DNA of 64,000 nucleotides, from contig NZ_CAMVPU010000018.1 of assembly GCF_947169445.1 (NCBI RefSeq), forward strand, positions 1 to 64,000. The letters run 5' to 3'. Numbering within the stretch: position 1 is the stretch's first letter; each line of letters starts with the position of its first letter. A program made the position numbers and the translations under genes. The notes under the pieces were generated by a model. It saw only the letters and a list, made by a program, of their open reading frames with translations, did no database searches and was not told where the DNA came from. This document shows, piece after piece, positions 8,834 to 17,991 of the stretch. This DNA is from an uncultured Butyrivibrio sp. (lineage in GTDB: Bacteria; Bacillota; Clostridia; Lachnospirales; Lachnospiraceae).

Positions 8834-10903
8834 TTGGGAAATAATTACTTAAATGAACAGGTAACCGGGTTAAAAGGAATAGGTGAAAAGACAGCAAAGC
8901 TTTTCGAAAAATGCGGTGTGAAGACTGTTGGAGATCTTTTGACCTATTATCCAAGAGGATATGATGGCTTTGAAGCGCCGCTACCGGCATGTGATTTGAA
9001 ATCCGGAATGGTAAATGCCTGTAAGCTTACAATTATTGGAAGCATTGTAAAGAGAAGAGTACGTAACCTCTCAATTATTTCATTTGAAGCGGCGGATCAG
9101 ACTGGAAAGGTACGGATCACGTATTTTAATGCACCTTATCTGGCAAACTCATTAAAGAGTGGAACTACGCACATCTTTCGAGGTCTTGTTCAGAAAAAGG
9201 GAAGTGCCTTTACAATAGATCAGCCCAAAATGTATAAAATTGAAGAATATGCTGCTCTTATCGGAAGGCTACTTCCAAGATATCCTCTTGTAAAAGGACT
9301 TACTAATAATGCAGTTACAAAAGCTGTAGAACAGGCTTTTTTACATGTAGGCAAGCTTGAAGAATTTATTCCGGAAGAAATATTAAAAAGATTGTCGCTT
9401 ATAGAATATTTTGAAGCTGTTAAAGGAATTCATTTTCCTCAAAATGAGGAGCAATTGGAAAAAGCCAGAAGGCGTCTTGCATATAACGAATTTCTTTTAT
9501 TTGTAATTAATCTAAGACTGTTAAAGAAAAACCAGGAAGAAATAAAAAACAGTTATCCAATGATCGAAGTTGCTGATGTAAAAAGGCTTTTAGAGAAGCT
9601 TCCTTATAAGCTTACAAAAGCTCAGGAAAATGCATGGAAAGATATTCAAAATGACCTGTCAGGCGAAAATGTAATGAACAGGCTTATTCAGGGGGATGTT
9701 GGAAGTGGTAAGACTATACTTGCTCTTTTAGCTCTTTTGACGGCTGCGGGAAATGGATATCAGGGAGCGCTTATGGCTCCTACAGAGGTTCTGGCTGCTC
9801 AGCATTATGAAAGCTTTAAGGAACTTATTGATAAGTATAATATAACTACGCTTAAACCGGTTTTGCTTACGGGAGCACTATCTGCAAAAGATAAGAAAGA
9901 GGCTCAGCGCCAGATAAAGGAAGGCGAAGTAAACTGTATCATTGGAACAAATGCTCTTATTCAGTCTAAGGTGGAGTATAAAAATCTTGCTCTGGTCATT
10001 ACAGATGAGCAGCATAGATTTGGTGTAAGACAAAGAGAGGCTCTTGCCGGTAAGGGGCTTAATACTCACGTTCTTGCAATGAGTGCAACACCTATACCAA
10101 GAACGCTGGCTATAATTTTGTATGGTGATCTGCATATTTCTATTATAAACGAGCTACCTGCAGGCAGAGTTCCTATTAAAAACTGCGTTGTTGGAACAGA
10201 TTACAGAAATACTGCTTATAAATTTATAAAAGATCAGGTAGAGCAGGGGCGTCAGGCTTATGTAATATGCCCTATGGTTGAAGAGGGCGAACTTGATGGC
10301 GTAACTAATGTAACTGATTATACCCAGACTCTTCGAGAAGTGTTGCCGCCATCTATTACTGTTGGAATGCTTCATGGCAAAATGAAACCTGCGCAGAAGG
10401 ATGAAATAATGGAGGCTTTTGCAAGGCGTGACATAGATGTTCTTGTATCCACAACTGTAATTGAAGTCGGAATCAATGTACCAAATGCTACGGTTATGAT
10501 GATTGAGAATTCTGAACGGTTTGGTTTATCACAGCTGCATCAGCTTAGGGGCCGCGTGGGAAGAGGAAAGCATCAGTCTTATTGCATTTTCATAAATACT
10601 TCTGAAAGTGATGAAGCAAAGCAGCGCCTTAGTATCATGAATAAAACAAATGACGGCTTTGTGATAGCAGAGGAAGATCTTCAGCAGAGAGGCCCTGGAG
10701 ATTTGTTTGGTGTAAGACAGAGCGGAGAACTGAATTTCAGAGTTGGAGATATTTACCATGACGCTGATCTGGTAAAAGAATCTGCTATGGATGCTGATAG
10801 GATTTTGAACGAAGATCCGAATTTAGAGTTTCCACAACATCGTGTATTGAAGGATACTCTGGCCACAAAATCGGCAAATTTTGTTGACTTTGCAACTTTA
10901 TAA
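8834..10903 (+). CDS. recG: ATP-dependent DNA helicase RecG
   Basis: A 689-residue protein of normal RecG length. The N-terminal wedge/OB domain (about 1-200) includes GIGEKTAKLFEKCG and the YPRGYDG turn; then come Walker A GDVGSGKT (about 289), the DEQH Walker B box (about 389), SATPIPRT and the C-terminal motifs VSTTVIEVGINVPNA and QLRGRVGRG. RecG remodels stalled replication forks and branch-migrates Holliday junctions. It starts with TTG, with GAGG upstream. Confidence 0.97.
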   Translation: MGNNYLNEQVTGLKGIGEKTAKLFEKCGVKTVGDLLTYYPRGYDGFEAPLPACDLKSGMVNACKLTIIGSIVKRRVRNLSIISFEAADQTGKVRITYFNAPYLANSLKSGTTHIFRGLVQKKGSAFTIDQPKMYKIEEYAALIGRLLPRYPLVKGLTNNAVTKAVEQAFLHVGKLEEFIPEEILKRLSLIEYFEAVKGIHFPQNEEQLEKARRRLAYNEFLLFVINLRLLKKNQEEIKNSYPMIEVADVKRLLEKLPYKLTKAQENAWKDIQNDLSGENVMNRLIQGDVGSGKTILALLALLTAAGNGYQGALMAPTEVLAAQHYESFKELIDKYNITTLKPVLLTGALSAKDKKEAQRQIKEGEVNCIIGTNALIQSKVEYKNLALVITDEQHRFGVRQREALAGKGLNTHVLAMSATPIPRTLAIILYGDLHISIINELPAGRVPIKNCVVGTDYRNTAYKFIKDQVEQGRQAYVICPMVEEGELDGVTNVTDYTQTLREVLPPSITVGMLHGKMKPAQKDEIMEAFARRDIDVLVSTTVIEVGINVPNATVMMIENSERFGLSQLHQLRGRVGRGKHQSYCIFINTSESDEAKQRLSIMNKTNDGFVIAEEDLQQRGPGDLFGVRQSGELNFRVGDIYHDADLVKESAMDADRILNEDPNLEFPQHRVLKDTLATKSANFVDFATL

Positions 10904-10972
10904 AAGTAAACTATCTTTAGTTGACTATGATAATAGGGTTATTGTCGGTATAAAGCCGGGACAGGGGAGAAT

Positions 10973-11842
10973 ATGTCTAAGATAGCAGTAATAACAGACA
11001 GCAATAGTGGCATAACACAATCACAGGCTTCAGAGCTTGGTGTATTTGTTGTTCCTATGCCATTTACAATTAATAACGAGGACTATTTTGAAGATATAAA
11101 TCTTTCTCAGGAGCAGTTTTATCAGAAACTTGCTGAGGATGCCTGTGTTTCAACAAGCCAGCCTTCACCAGATTCTCTTATGACTATGTGGGACAAGGTT
11201 TTACAGGATTATGATCAGATTATTTACATTCCTATGAGCAGCGGATTATCAGGTTCTTGTCAGAGTGCTATGATGATTGCTTCAGAGGAATACGAAGGTA
11301 AGGTTTTTGTAGTAGATAATCAGCGTATTTCTGTGACTCAGAGACAATCGGCACTTGATGCTAAGGCTATGGCTGATGCAGGTCTTTCAGCAGAAGAAAT
11401 AGTTAAAAAACTTATGGATAATAAATTTGAATCAAGTATTTATATTATGCTTGATACTCTTTACTATCTAAAAAAAGGCGGCAGAATCACTCCTGCAGCA
11501 GCTGCACTTGGAACGCTTCTTAGATTAAAGCCTGTACTACAGATCCAGGGCGAGAAGCTTGATGCTTTTGCCAAGGCTAGAACCAGTTCCCAGGGCAAAA
11601 ATATAATGATAAATGCCATAAAGGCAGATATAGAGAATAGATTTGGCGGTTTTGATTCAAAAGATTTCTGGATTTCATGTGCTTATACCAAGGATCTGGA
11701 AACAGCAAGTGAATGGAAGAAGGAAGTTGAGAATGCATTTCCCGGAGTGGATATAAATATGAATCCACTTTCTCTTTCAGTTGCCTGTCACATCGGTCCT
11801 GGGGCTCTGGCAGTGACAGTAACCAAAAAAGTTCATTTTTGA
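10973..11842 (+). CDS. DegV family fatty-acid-binding protein (FakB-like)
   Basis: A 289-residue protein with the DegV signatures: ITDSNSGI near the N-terminus, STSQPSP near residue 61, PMSSGLSGSCQSA near 86 and LYYLKKGGRI near 163. DegV/FakB proteins bind a fatty acid and present it to FakA for phosphorylation. The FakA-like gene sits two genes upstream, on the other side of recG, so the two may be partners. The start has GGGGAG at good spacing. Confidence 0.92.
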   Translation: MSKIAVITDSNSGITQSQASELGVFVVPMPFTINNEDYFEDINLSQEQFYQKLAEDACVSTSQPSPDSLMTMWDKVLQDYDQIIYIPMSSGLSGSCQSAMMIASEEYEGKVFVVDNQRISVTQRQSALDAKAMADAGLSAEEIVKKLMDNKFESSIYIMLDTLYYLKKGGRITPAAAALGTLLRLKPVLQIQGEKLDAFAKARTSSQGKNIMINAIKADIENRFGGFDSKDFWISCAYTKDLETASEWKKEVENAFPGVDINMNPLSLSVACHIGPGALAVTVTKKVHF

Positions 11843-11886
11843 ACAAGACTATTTTGATTTAAAAAGTATTGAAAAGGGGTTTTTAA

Positions 11887-13809
11887 ATGGCTTCATTTGA
11901 ACAGTATGACGCTTCCAGTATTACCGTTTTAGAGGGGCTTGAGGCAGTTAGAAAGCGCCCAGGTATGTACATTGGAAGTGTTACTACCCGTGGTCTTAAT
12001 CATCTTGTCTATGAGATTGTAGACAATGCGGTAGATGAGCATCTTGCAGGTTTCTGCAACAAAATCCATGTTACTCTTGAGGCAGATGGATCTGCTACTG
12101 TTGAAGATAATGGTAGAGGTATTCCTGTAGGGCTTCATGCCAAAGGAATTACTGCTGAGCGAGTTGTTCTTACCATGCTTCATGCAGGCGGTAAATTTGA
12201 TAATAATGCGTATAAGACAAGTGGTGGACTTCATGGTGTAGGTTCATCAGTTGTTAACGCGCTTTCAAATCATATGACTGTCAGAATTAAAAAGGACGGT
12301 TATATATATGAGGATTCCTATGAACGCGGAATTCCGAAGACGGAACTTGTTAATGGTCTTTTAACTCCTATTGGTACTACCAAGGAGACCGGTACTACAA
12401 TTAATTTCCTGCCGGATGATACTATTTTTGAAAAGACAAGATTTAAGGAAGATGACATTAAATCAAGACTTCACGAAACAGCTTACCTTAATCCTGAGCT
12501 TACAATTATATTCCAGGATAAAAGACCGGGTGTAGAGGAATATATCGAGTTCCACGAGCCAGATGGAATCACAGGATTTATCAAAGACATGAACAAATCA
12601 AAAGAGTCTGTTCATGATGTTATTTCTTTTAGCGGTGAAAGCGAAGGCGTTGAGGTAGAGGTTGCTTTCCAGTATGTTAACGAGTTCCACGAGGAAGTAC
12701 TGGGCTTTTGTAATAATATCTACAATGCTGAAGGCGGTACACATTTAACCGGCTTTAAGACAATGTTTACCAATATCATCAATCAGTACGCAAGAGAGCT
12801 TAATATCCTTAAGGAAAAGGACGTTAATTTCACCGGTACTGATGTAAGAAATGGTATGACAGCAGTTGTTTCTATCAAGCATCCGGACCCGAGATTTGAA
12901 GGTCAGACCAAGACTAAGCTTGATAATCAGGATGCTGCCAAAGTTGTATCCAAGATAACTAACGATGAGATGACAAGATTTTTTGACAGAAATCTTGAAG
13001 TGCTGAAATCTATTATTGGATGCGCCGAGAAAGCTGCCAAGATCAGGAAAACCGAAGAGAAAGCAAAGACAAATATGCTTACCAAGCAGAAATACTCTTT
13101 TGATTCTAACGGTAAGCTTGCTAACTGCATCAGTAAAGATGCTTCTAAGTGCGAGATTTTCATTGTAGAGGGTGATTCTGCCGGTGGTAGTGCCAAGATG
13201 GCAAGAGACAGGAATTTCCAGGCCATTCTTCCTATCAGAGGTAAGATCCTGAACGTAGAAAAAGCTAGTATTGATAAAGTACTGGCAAATGCCGAGATCA
13301 AGACAATGATCAATGCCTTTGGCTGTGGCTTTTCAGAAGGTTATGGCAATGACTTTGATATAAACAAGCTTCGCTATGACAAGATCATTATTATGGCCGA
13401 TGCGGACGTTGATGGTGAGCATATTTCTACGCTTTTGCTTACACTTTTTTACAGATTTATGCCGGAGCTTATTTATCAGGGACATGTTTATGTGGCTATG
13501 CCGCCTCTTTATAAAGCAATGCCTGCAAGAGGCAAGGAAGAGTATCTTTACGATGATTCTGCCCTTGCCAAGTATAGAGCTTCACACAAAGGTTCTTTTA
13601 CATTACAGAGATATAAAGGTCTTGGTGAGATGGATGCGCAGCAGCTTTGGGAGACAACTCTTGATCCAGAGAGAAGACTTCTTAAGGCTGTAGAAATAGA
13701 AGATGCCAAGATGGCTTCTCAGATAACCGAGCTTTTGATGGGAGTTGATGTTCCTCCCAGAAGAGATTATATTCATCAGCATGCAACTGACGCTGAATTG
13801 GACATCTGA
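11887..13809 (+). CDS. Type IIA DNA topoisomerase subunit B (GyrB/ParE)
   Basis: A 640-residue protein. The GHKL ATPase domain shows VRKRPGMYIGS, EIVDNAVDEH, DNGRGIPV and GGLHGVGSSVVNALS; the transducer domain includes HPDPRFEGQTKTKL; the TOPRIM domain shows FIVEGDSAGGSA and MADADVDGEHI; the C-terminus has QRYKGLGEMDA. It is followed 45 bp downstream by the A subunit. Length and motifs do not separate GyrB from ParE. The partner lacks a visible GyrA box, which leans the pair toward topoisomerase IV. No gene symbol is given for this reason. Confidence 0.95.
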   Translation: MASFEQYDASSITVLEGLEAVRKRPGMYIGSVTTRGLNHLVYEIVDNAVDEHLAGFCNKIHVTLEADGSATVEDNGRGIPVGLHAKGITAERVVLTMLHAGGKFDNNAYKTSGGLHGVGSSVVNALSNHMTVRIKKDGYIYEDSYERGIPKTELVNGLLTPIGTTKETGTTINFLPDDTIFEKTRFKEDDIKSRLHETAYLNPELTIIFQDKRPGVEEYIEFHEPDGITGFIKDMNKSKESVHDVISFSGESEGVEVEVAFQYVNEFHEEVLGFCNNIYNAEGGTHLTGFKTMFTNIINQYARELNILKEKDVNFTGTDVRNGMTAVVSIKHPDPRFEGQTKTKLDNQDAAKVVSKITNDEMTRFFDRNLEVLKSIIGCAEKAAKIRKTEEKAKTNMLTKQKYSFDSNGKLANCISKDASKCEIFIVEGDSAGGSAKMARDRNFQAILPIRGKILNVEKASIDKVLANAEIKTMINAFGCGFSEGYGNDFDINKLRYDKIIIMADADVDGEHISTLLLTLFYRFMPELIYQGHVYVAMPPLYKAMPARGKEEYLYDDSALAKYRASHKGSFTLQRYKGLGEMDAQQLWETTLDPERRLLKAVEIEDAKMASQITELLMGVDVPPRRDYIHQHATDAELDI

Positions 13810-13854
13810 TGATATTACCATATATCATTTTTATATTTTTTGTTGGGAGTTTAT

Positions 13855-16092
13855 ATGGAAGATAGAATTATAAAAACCGAATACTCTGACCTCATGCAGA
13901 AATCCTTTATTGATTATGCTATGAGTGTCATTGTTGCAAGAGCTCTTCCTGATGTAAGAGACGGACTTAAGCCTGTTCAGCGTAGAACGCTATATGATAT
14001 GTATGAGCTTGGTATTCGATATGACAGACCTTATCGTAAGAGTGCCAGAATTGTCGGCGATACCATGGGTAAATATCATCCACATGGTGACAGCTCTATT
14101 TACGACTGTCTTGTAGTTATGACTCAGGACTTTAAAAAGAGCATTCCACTTGTGGACGGACACGGTAACTTCGGCAACATTGAAGGCGATTCTCATGCTG
14201 CAATGCGATATACCGAAGCAAGATTATCCAAAATCACTCAGGAAAACTTCTTAGAGGACCTTGATAAAAATGTTGTAGATTTTGTACCTAATTTCGATGA
14301 AACCGAGAGAGAGCCTTCAGTTCTTCCTGTTAAGATACCTAACTTTCTGATAAATGGGTCAGAAGGTATTGCTGTAGGTATGGCAACAAGTACACCTCCT
14401 CACAATCTTGCAGAGGTTATTGATGCTGAGATTGCTTATATCAAGGATGATACGCTTACCACCAAAGACCTTATGAAATATATCAAAGGTCCTGATTTTC
14501 CTACAGGTGGAATAGTAATAAATAAAGATGACCTTCTTGAAATATACGAAACCGGAATGGGCAAGATCAAGGTTCGTGGTAAGGTTGAGACTGAAAAAGG
14601 CAAAAATGGTCATATTAACCTTGTTATAACTGAAATTCCTTATACCATGATCGGTATGGGAATCGGCAAATTCATGTCAGATGTTGCTGAGCTTGCCGAG
14701 AAAAAGGTTACTAATGATATTGTCGATATTTCCAATCAGTCTTCAAAAGAAGGTATCAGAATAGTAATTGAACTGAAAAAGGATACCGATGTAGAGAATT
14801 TTACTAACCTTTTATACAAGAAGACCAAGCTGGAAGACACCTTTGGTGTAAATATGCTTGCTATCGACAATGGCAGACCTGAGACTATGTCTCTTAAGGA
14901 AATAATGCGTGCCTGCGCTGATTTCCAGTTTGAAACTGCCACAAGGAAATATACAACGCTTCTTAAAAAAGAGCAGGAGAAGAAAGAAATTCAGGAAGGC
15001 CTTATTAAGGCTTGCAATGTTATTGATCTTGTAATAGAGATTCTGCGCGGATCCAAGGATCGTGCAATGGCAAAGGAGTGCCTTGTTAACGGAATTACTG
15101 ATGGAATTAATTTCAAATCAAGAGAATCTAAGGCTATGGCCGCTCAGCTTATGTTTACTGAAGCTCAGGCAGATGCCATTCTCGAGATGAGACTTTATAA
15201 ATTGATTGGTCTTGAATTGGAAGCCCTGGTTAAAGAACATGAGCAGACTGTTGCTAATATCTACAGATATGAAGATATTCTTGAAAGTCATGAGTCCATG
15301 TCCATGGTAATTCAAAATGACCTTATGAAGGTAAAAAAAGAATTCCAGTCTGCCAGAAAAACTGTTATTGATAACAGAGAGACAGCAAATTATGAAGAGA
15401 AGCCTGTTGAAGAAATTGATGTGGCTTTCATAATGGACAGATTTGGCTATGCCAAGACTATTGATGTCTCAACTTATGAAAAGAATAAAGAAACCATTGA
15501 AGCTGAATTCAAATATTCTTTTGTAATCAAGAATACCGGTAAGGTATGCTTCTTTACAAACACAGGTAATCTGCACACTGTAAAAGCTATGGATCTGCCC
15601 CAGGGCAAAATGCGTGATAAGGGCGTTCCTATTGATAATATCAGTAATTTTGATACATCCAAGGAGACAATTGTCCTTGCAGCGAGCCAGTCTGATCTTA
15701 ATTTATACAGACTTGTATTTACCACTAAAATGTCTATGATTAAAATAGTAGATGGTGGAGAATTTGATGTTTCCAAGCGTACAGTAGCAGCTACCAAGCT
15801 AATGGATGGTGACGAAGTTGTTAATGTTGCTGTTCTCCATACTCAGAAGACTGTAGTACTTAGAACCAATGAAGGATTCTTCCTGAGATTCTATGTTGAT
15901 ACTATTCCTGAGAAGAAAAAAGCTGCGGTCGGCGTAAGAGGTATGAGACTTGGTAAAAACGACTATATCCGCGATGTCTATTACTTAAACGACATGGAAG
16001 ATATGGCTATAGATCACAATGACAAGAAACTGGAAATAGGCCATCTTAAGGTAACCAGCAGAGATACCAAGGGAACAAAGGTGAGAATATGA
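13855..16092 (+). CDS. Type IIA DNA topoisomerase subunit A (ParC-like)
   Basis: A 745-residue protein. The breakage-reunion domain shows YAMSVIVARALPDVRDGLKP, the quinolone-pocket segment GKYHPHGDSSIYD and the catalytic Tyr in AAMRYTEARL. The C-terminal beta-pinwheel is present (about 510-745), but the GyrA box (QRRGGKG-type) is not seen; the matching turn reads LPQGKMRDKGV. Length is closer to ParC than to a full GyrA. The ATG at 13855 has TGGGAG upstream; an in-frame TTG five codons earlier is unlikely. The stop overlaps rsmD by 4 bp. Confidence 0.94.
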   Translation: MEDRIIKTEYSDLMQKSFIDYAMSVIVARALPDVRDGLKPVQRRTLYDMYELGIRYDRPYRKSARIVGDTMGKYHPHGDSSIYDCLVVMTQDFKKSIPLVDGHGNFGNIEGDSHAAMRYTEARLSKITQENFLEDLDKNVVDFVPNFDETEREPSVLPVKIPNFLINGSEGIAVGMATSTPPHNLAEVIDAEIAYIKDDTLTTKDLMKYIKGPDFPTGGIVINKDDLLEIYETGMGKIKVRGKVETEKGKNGHINLVITEIPYTMIGMGIGKFMSDVAELAEKKVTNDIVDISNQSSKEGIRIVIELKKDTDVENFTNLLYKKTKLEDTFGVNMLAIDNGRPETMSLKEIMRACADFQFETATRKYTTLLKKEQEKKEIQEGLIKACNVIDLVIEILRGSKDRAMAKECLVNGITDGINFKSRESKAMAAQLMFTEAQADAILEMRLYKLIGLELEALVKEHEQTVANIYRYEDILESHESMSMVIQNDLMKVKKEFQSARKTVIDNRETANYEEKPVEEIDVAFIMDRFGYAKTIDVSTYEKNKETIEAEFKYSFVIKNTGKVCFFTNTGNLHTVKAMDLPQGKMRDKGVPIDNISNFDTSKETIVLAASQSDLNLYRLVFTTKMSMIKIVDGGEFDVSKRTVAATKLMDGDEVVNVAVLHTQKTVVLRTNEGFFLRFYVDTIPEKKKAAVGVRGMRLGKNDYIRDVYYLNDMEDMAIDHNDKKLEIGHLKVTSRDTKGTKVRI

Positions 16093-16637
16093 GAGTAATT
16101 GCAGGAAGTGCCAGAAGATTAAAACTGATAACTCCGGAAGGAAATGATACAAGACCAACACAGGATCGAATTAAGGAAACTCTTTTTAATATGATCCAGC
16201 TGCAGGTTCCGGGTGCTGTTTTTATCGATCTTTTTTCCGGAAGTGGTGGAATAGGTATTGAGGCGTTATCAAGAGGTGCTAAAAAAGCATATTTTATCGA
16301 GAATGCTGCAAATGCCTATAAATGCATTATGACAAATTTGAAGACTACTCACTTTGAGGAATTAGCAACAGTAATTAAGCAGGATGTTGTAATCGGTCTT
16401 AGAAATATTCATGAGGATGAGGCTGATATCATATTTATTGATCCGCCTTATCACGAAGACCTGTACGAAAGAACACTTATGCAGCTTGCTGCAATGAATT
16501 ATGTTACTGCCAATACTATGATCATTGTTGAGGCACCTTTAGAGCTTGATTTTTCTTTTGCTGATGAACTAGGTTTTGAGGTTAGAAGAGAAAAAGAGTA
16601 CAAGACCAATAAGCACGTCTTTTTGTATAAAAAGTAA
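16089..16637 (+). CDS. rsmD: 16S rRNA (guanine966-N2)-methyltransferase RsmD
   Basis: A 182-residue protein starting MRVIAGSARRLKL, with the SAM-binding loop DLFSGSGGIGIEALSRGA near residue 48 and the catalytic DPPY motif (FIDPPYHED) near 118. It methylates the N2 of a 16S rRNA guanine during small-subunit assembly. The start overlaps the topoisomerase stop (ATGA). coaD follows, the usual rsmD-coaD pair. Confidence 0.95.
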   Translation: MRVIAGSARRLKLITPEGNDTRPTQDRIKETLFNMIQLQVPGAVFIDLFSGSGGIGIEALSRGAKKAYFIENAANAYKCIMTNLKTTHFEELATVIKQDVVIGLRNIHEDEADIIFIDPPYHEDLYERTLMQLAAMNYVTANTMIIVEAPLELDFSFADELGFEVRREKEYKTNKHVFLYKK

Positions 16638-16679
16638 GCGTTTTATGAATAACTAAAAATGTAAAAGAAAGGCGATATG

Positions 16680-17165
16680 ATGAAGACTGCTTTGTATCCC
16701 GGAAGCTTTGATCCAGTAACCTTCGGACATTTGGATATAATCAGGCGCGCATCCCGCATGTTTGATACTGTTATAGTGGCAGTGATGTGTAATTCTGCCA
16801 AAACTCCATTGTTTACGCTTGATGAACGTGTTAAAATGATAAAAGAGGCTGTTAAAGACTTGGACAATGTTATCATAGAGTCTTTTGACGGACTTCTTAT
16901 CAATTATTGTAAGGTGAAGGACATTCATATTGTTATCAGAGGACTTCGTGCCATTACTGATTTTGAATATGAACTTCAGATTGCTCAGACCAATAAGGAA
17001 CTATCACACAATGAAGTTGATACCGTTTTCCTTACAACTAATCTTAAATATTCGTACCTGAGTAGTTCTGTGGTAAAAGAGATAGCAAGTTACAATGGGG
17101 ATATTACTCCTTGCGTTCCTGATTTTATTGCAGATGCGTTATACAAAAAATACGGTCATAAATAA
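16680..17165 (+). CDS. coaD: Phosphopantetheine adenylyltransferase
   Basis: A 161-residue protein with the nucleotidyltransferase T/HxGH motif region YPGSFDPVTFGHLD at the N-terminus, RGLRAITDFEYE near residue 90 and SYLSSSVVKEIA near 125. It adenylates 4'-phosphopantetheine in the penultimate step of coenzyme A synthesis. Two adjacent ATGs exist (16677, 16680); the second gives the typical MKxALYPGSFDP start and the better spacing to GAAAGG. Confidence 0.96.
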   Translation: MKTALYPGSFDPVTFGHLDIIRRASRMFDTVIVAVMCNSAKTPLFTLDERVKMIKEAVKDLDNVIIESFDGLLINYCKVKDIHIVIRGLRAITDFEYELQIAQTNKELSHNEVDTVFLTTNLKYSYLSSSVVKEIASYNGDITPCVPDFIADALYKKYGHK

Positions 17166-17188
17166 GACTTATACAGGGGGAAAATAAT

Positions 17189-17887
17189 ATGACAAGCAGG
17201 ATTGAGCAGCTTATTGATGAAATCGAAACATATATCGATAACTGCAAGCCTCAGCCACTTTCACAGACTAAGATCATTGTTAACAAAGAGGAGATTGACG
17301 AGCTTTTAAGAGAGCTTAGAAGTAAGACTCCTGAAGAGATCAAGAGATATCAGAAGATCATCAGCAATAAGGAAGCTATTCTTAATGATGCAAGACAGAA
17401 GGCACAGAACCTTATTGATGAAGCAACAGCACATACAAACGAACTTATTAACGAGCATGAGATCATGCAGCAGGCCTATGCACAGGCCAATGAGGTTGTA
17501 TCTCAGGCAGCAAAGAGAGCTGAGGACATTCTTAATAAAGCTCAGATTGAAGCTAATGAAATGAAGGTTGCTGCAGTTCAGTATACAGATCAGCTTTTAG
17601 CTGGTGTGGAAGATATTATTTCTCAGTCTATTGATGCTACCAGTAAGAAGAATGATGAAATAATTGCTTCTGTTAAGGCAAACAGTGAGAACATCATAGC
17701 TTCTGTTAACCAGAATAATGATAGTATTTTAACTGCACTTACACAATATAGTGAGGTTATCAGATCTAATAGAGCTGATCTTAAGCCACCGGAAGTAGTT
17801 AAGAGTTCTGTTTCTGCGCAGCAGACAGTTGCACAGGCAGATACCCGGGTTTCAGATCAGGATGCACTTAATCTTGATATGCTTTAA
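17189..17887 (+). CDS. Coiled-coil protein, V-type ATPase subunit H/DivIVA-like
   Basis: A 232-residue protein that is almost wholly alpha-helical: long stretches rich in Ala, Glu, Gln and Lys (about 45-200) with heptad character and no membrane segment, then a disordered tail (about 205-232). Such proteins are often annotated as vacuolar ATPase subunit H-like or DivIVA-like on coiled-coil similarity alone. It follows coaD by 23 bp with a GGGGGAAA ribosome-binding site. A scaffolding role is possible; the sequence does not define a function. Confidence 0.75.
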   Translation: MTSRIEQLIDEIETYIDNCKPQPLSQTKIIVNKEEIDELLRELRSKTPEEIKRYQKIISNKEAILNDARQKAQNLIDEATAHTNELINEHEIMQQAYAQANEVVSQAAKRAEDILNKAQIEANEMKVAAVQYTDQLLAGVEDIISQSIDATSKKNDEIIASVKANSENIIASVNQNNDSILTALTQYSEVIRSNRADLKPPEVVKSSVSAQQTVAQADTRVSDQDALNLDML

Positions 17888-17889
17888 TT

Positions 17890-17931
17890 AAGCTGCTATA
17901 TAGGCTGTCGTATTTATACGGCAGCTTTTAT
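17890..17931 (+). terminator. Probable terminator after the coiled-coil gene
   Basis: AAGCTGC (17890-17896) pairs with GCAGCTT (17921-17927), with extra TATA/TATA pairing inside, followed by a short T-rich tail. The tail is weak, so efficiency is uncertain. Confidence 0.5.
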
Positions 17932-17991
17932 AAGTTGTGGGCGAATAATCATATCATTTATATAGTAATTGATTTTTTGTTGGGGGAATTG

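Noticed and set aside
12927..13313. 128-residue minus-strand frame inside the topoisomerase B gene
   Set aside because: Lies within the TOPRIM coding region with conserved protein on the plus strand; no ribosome-binding site or domain.
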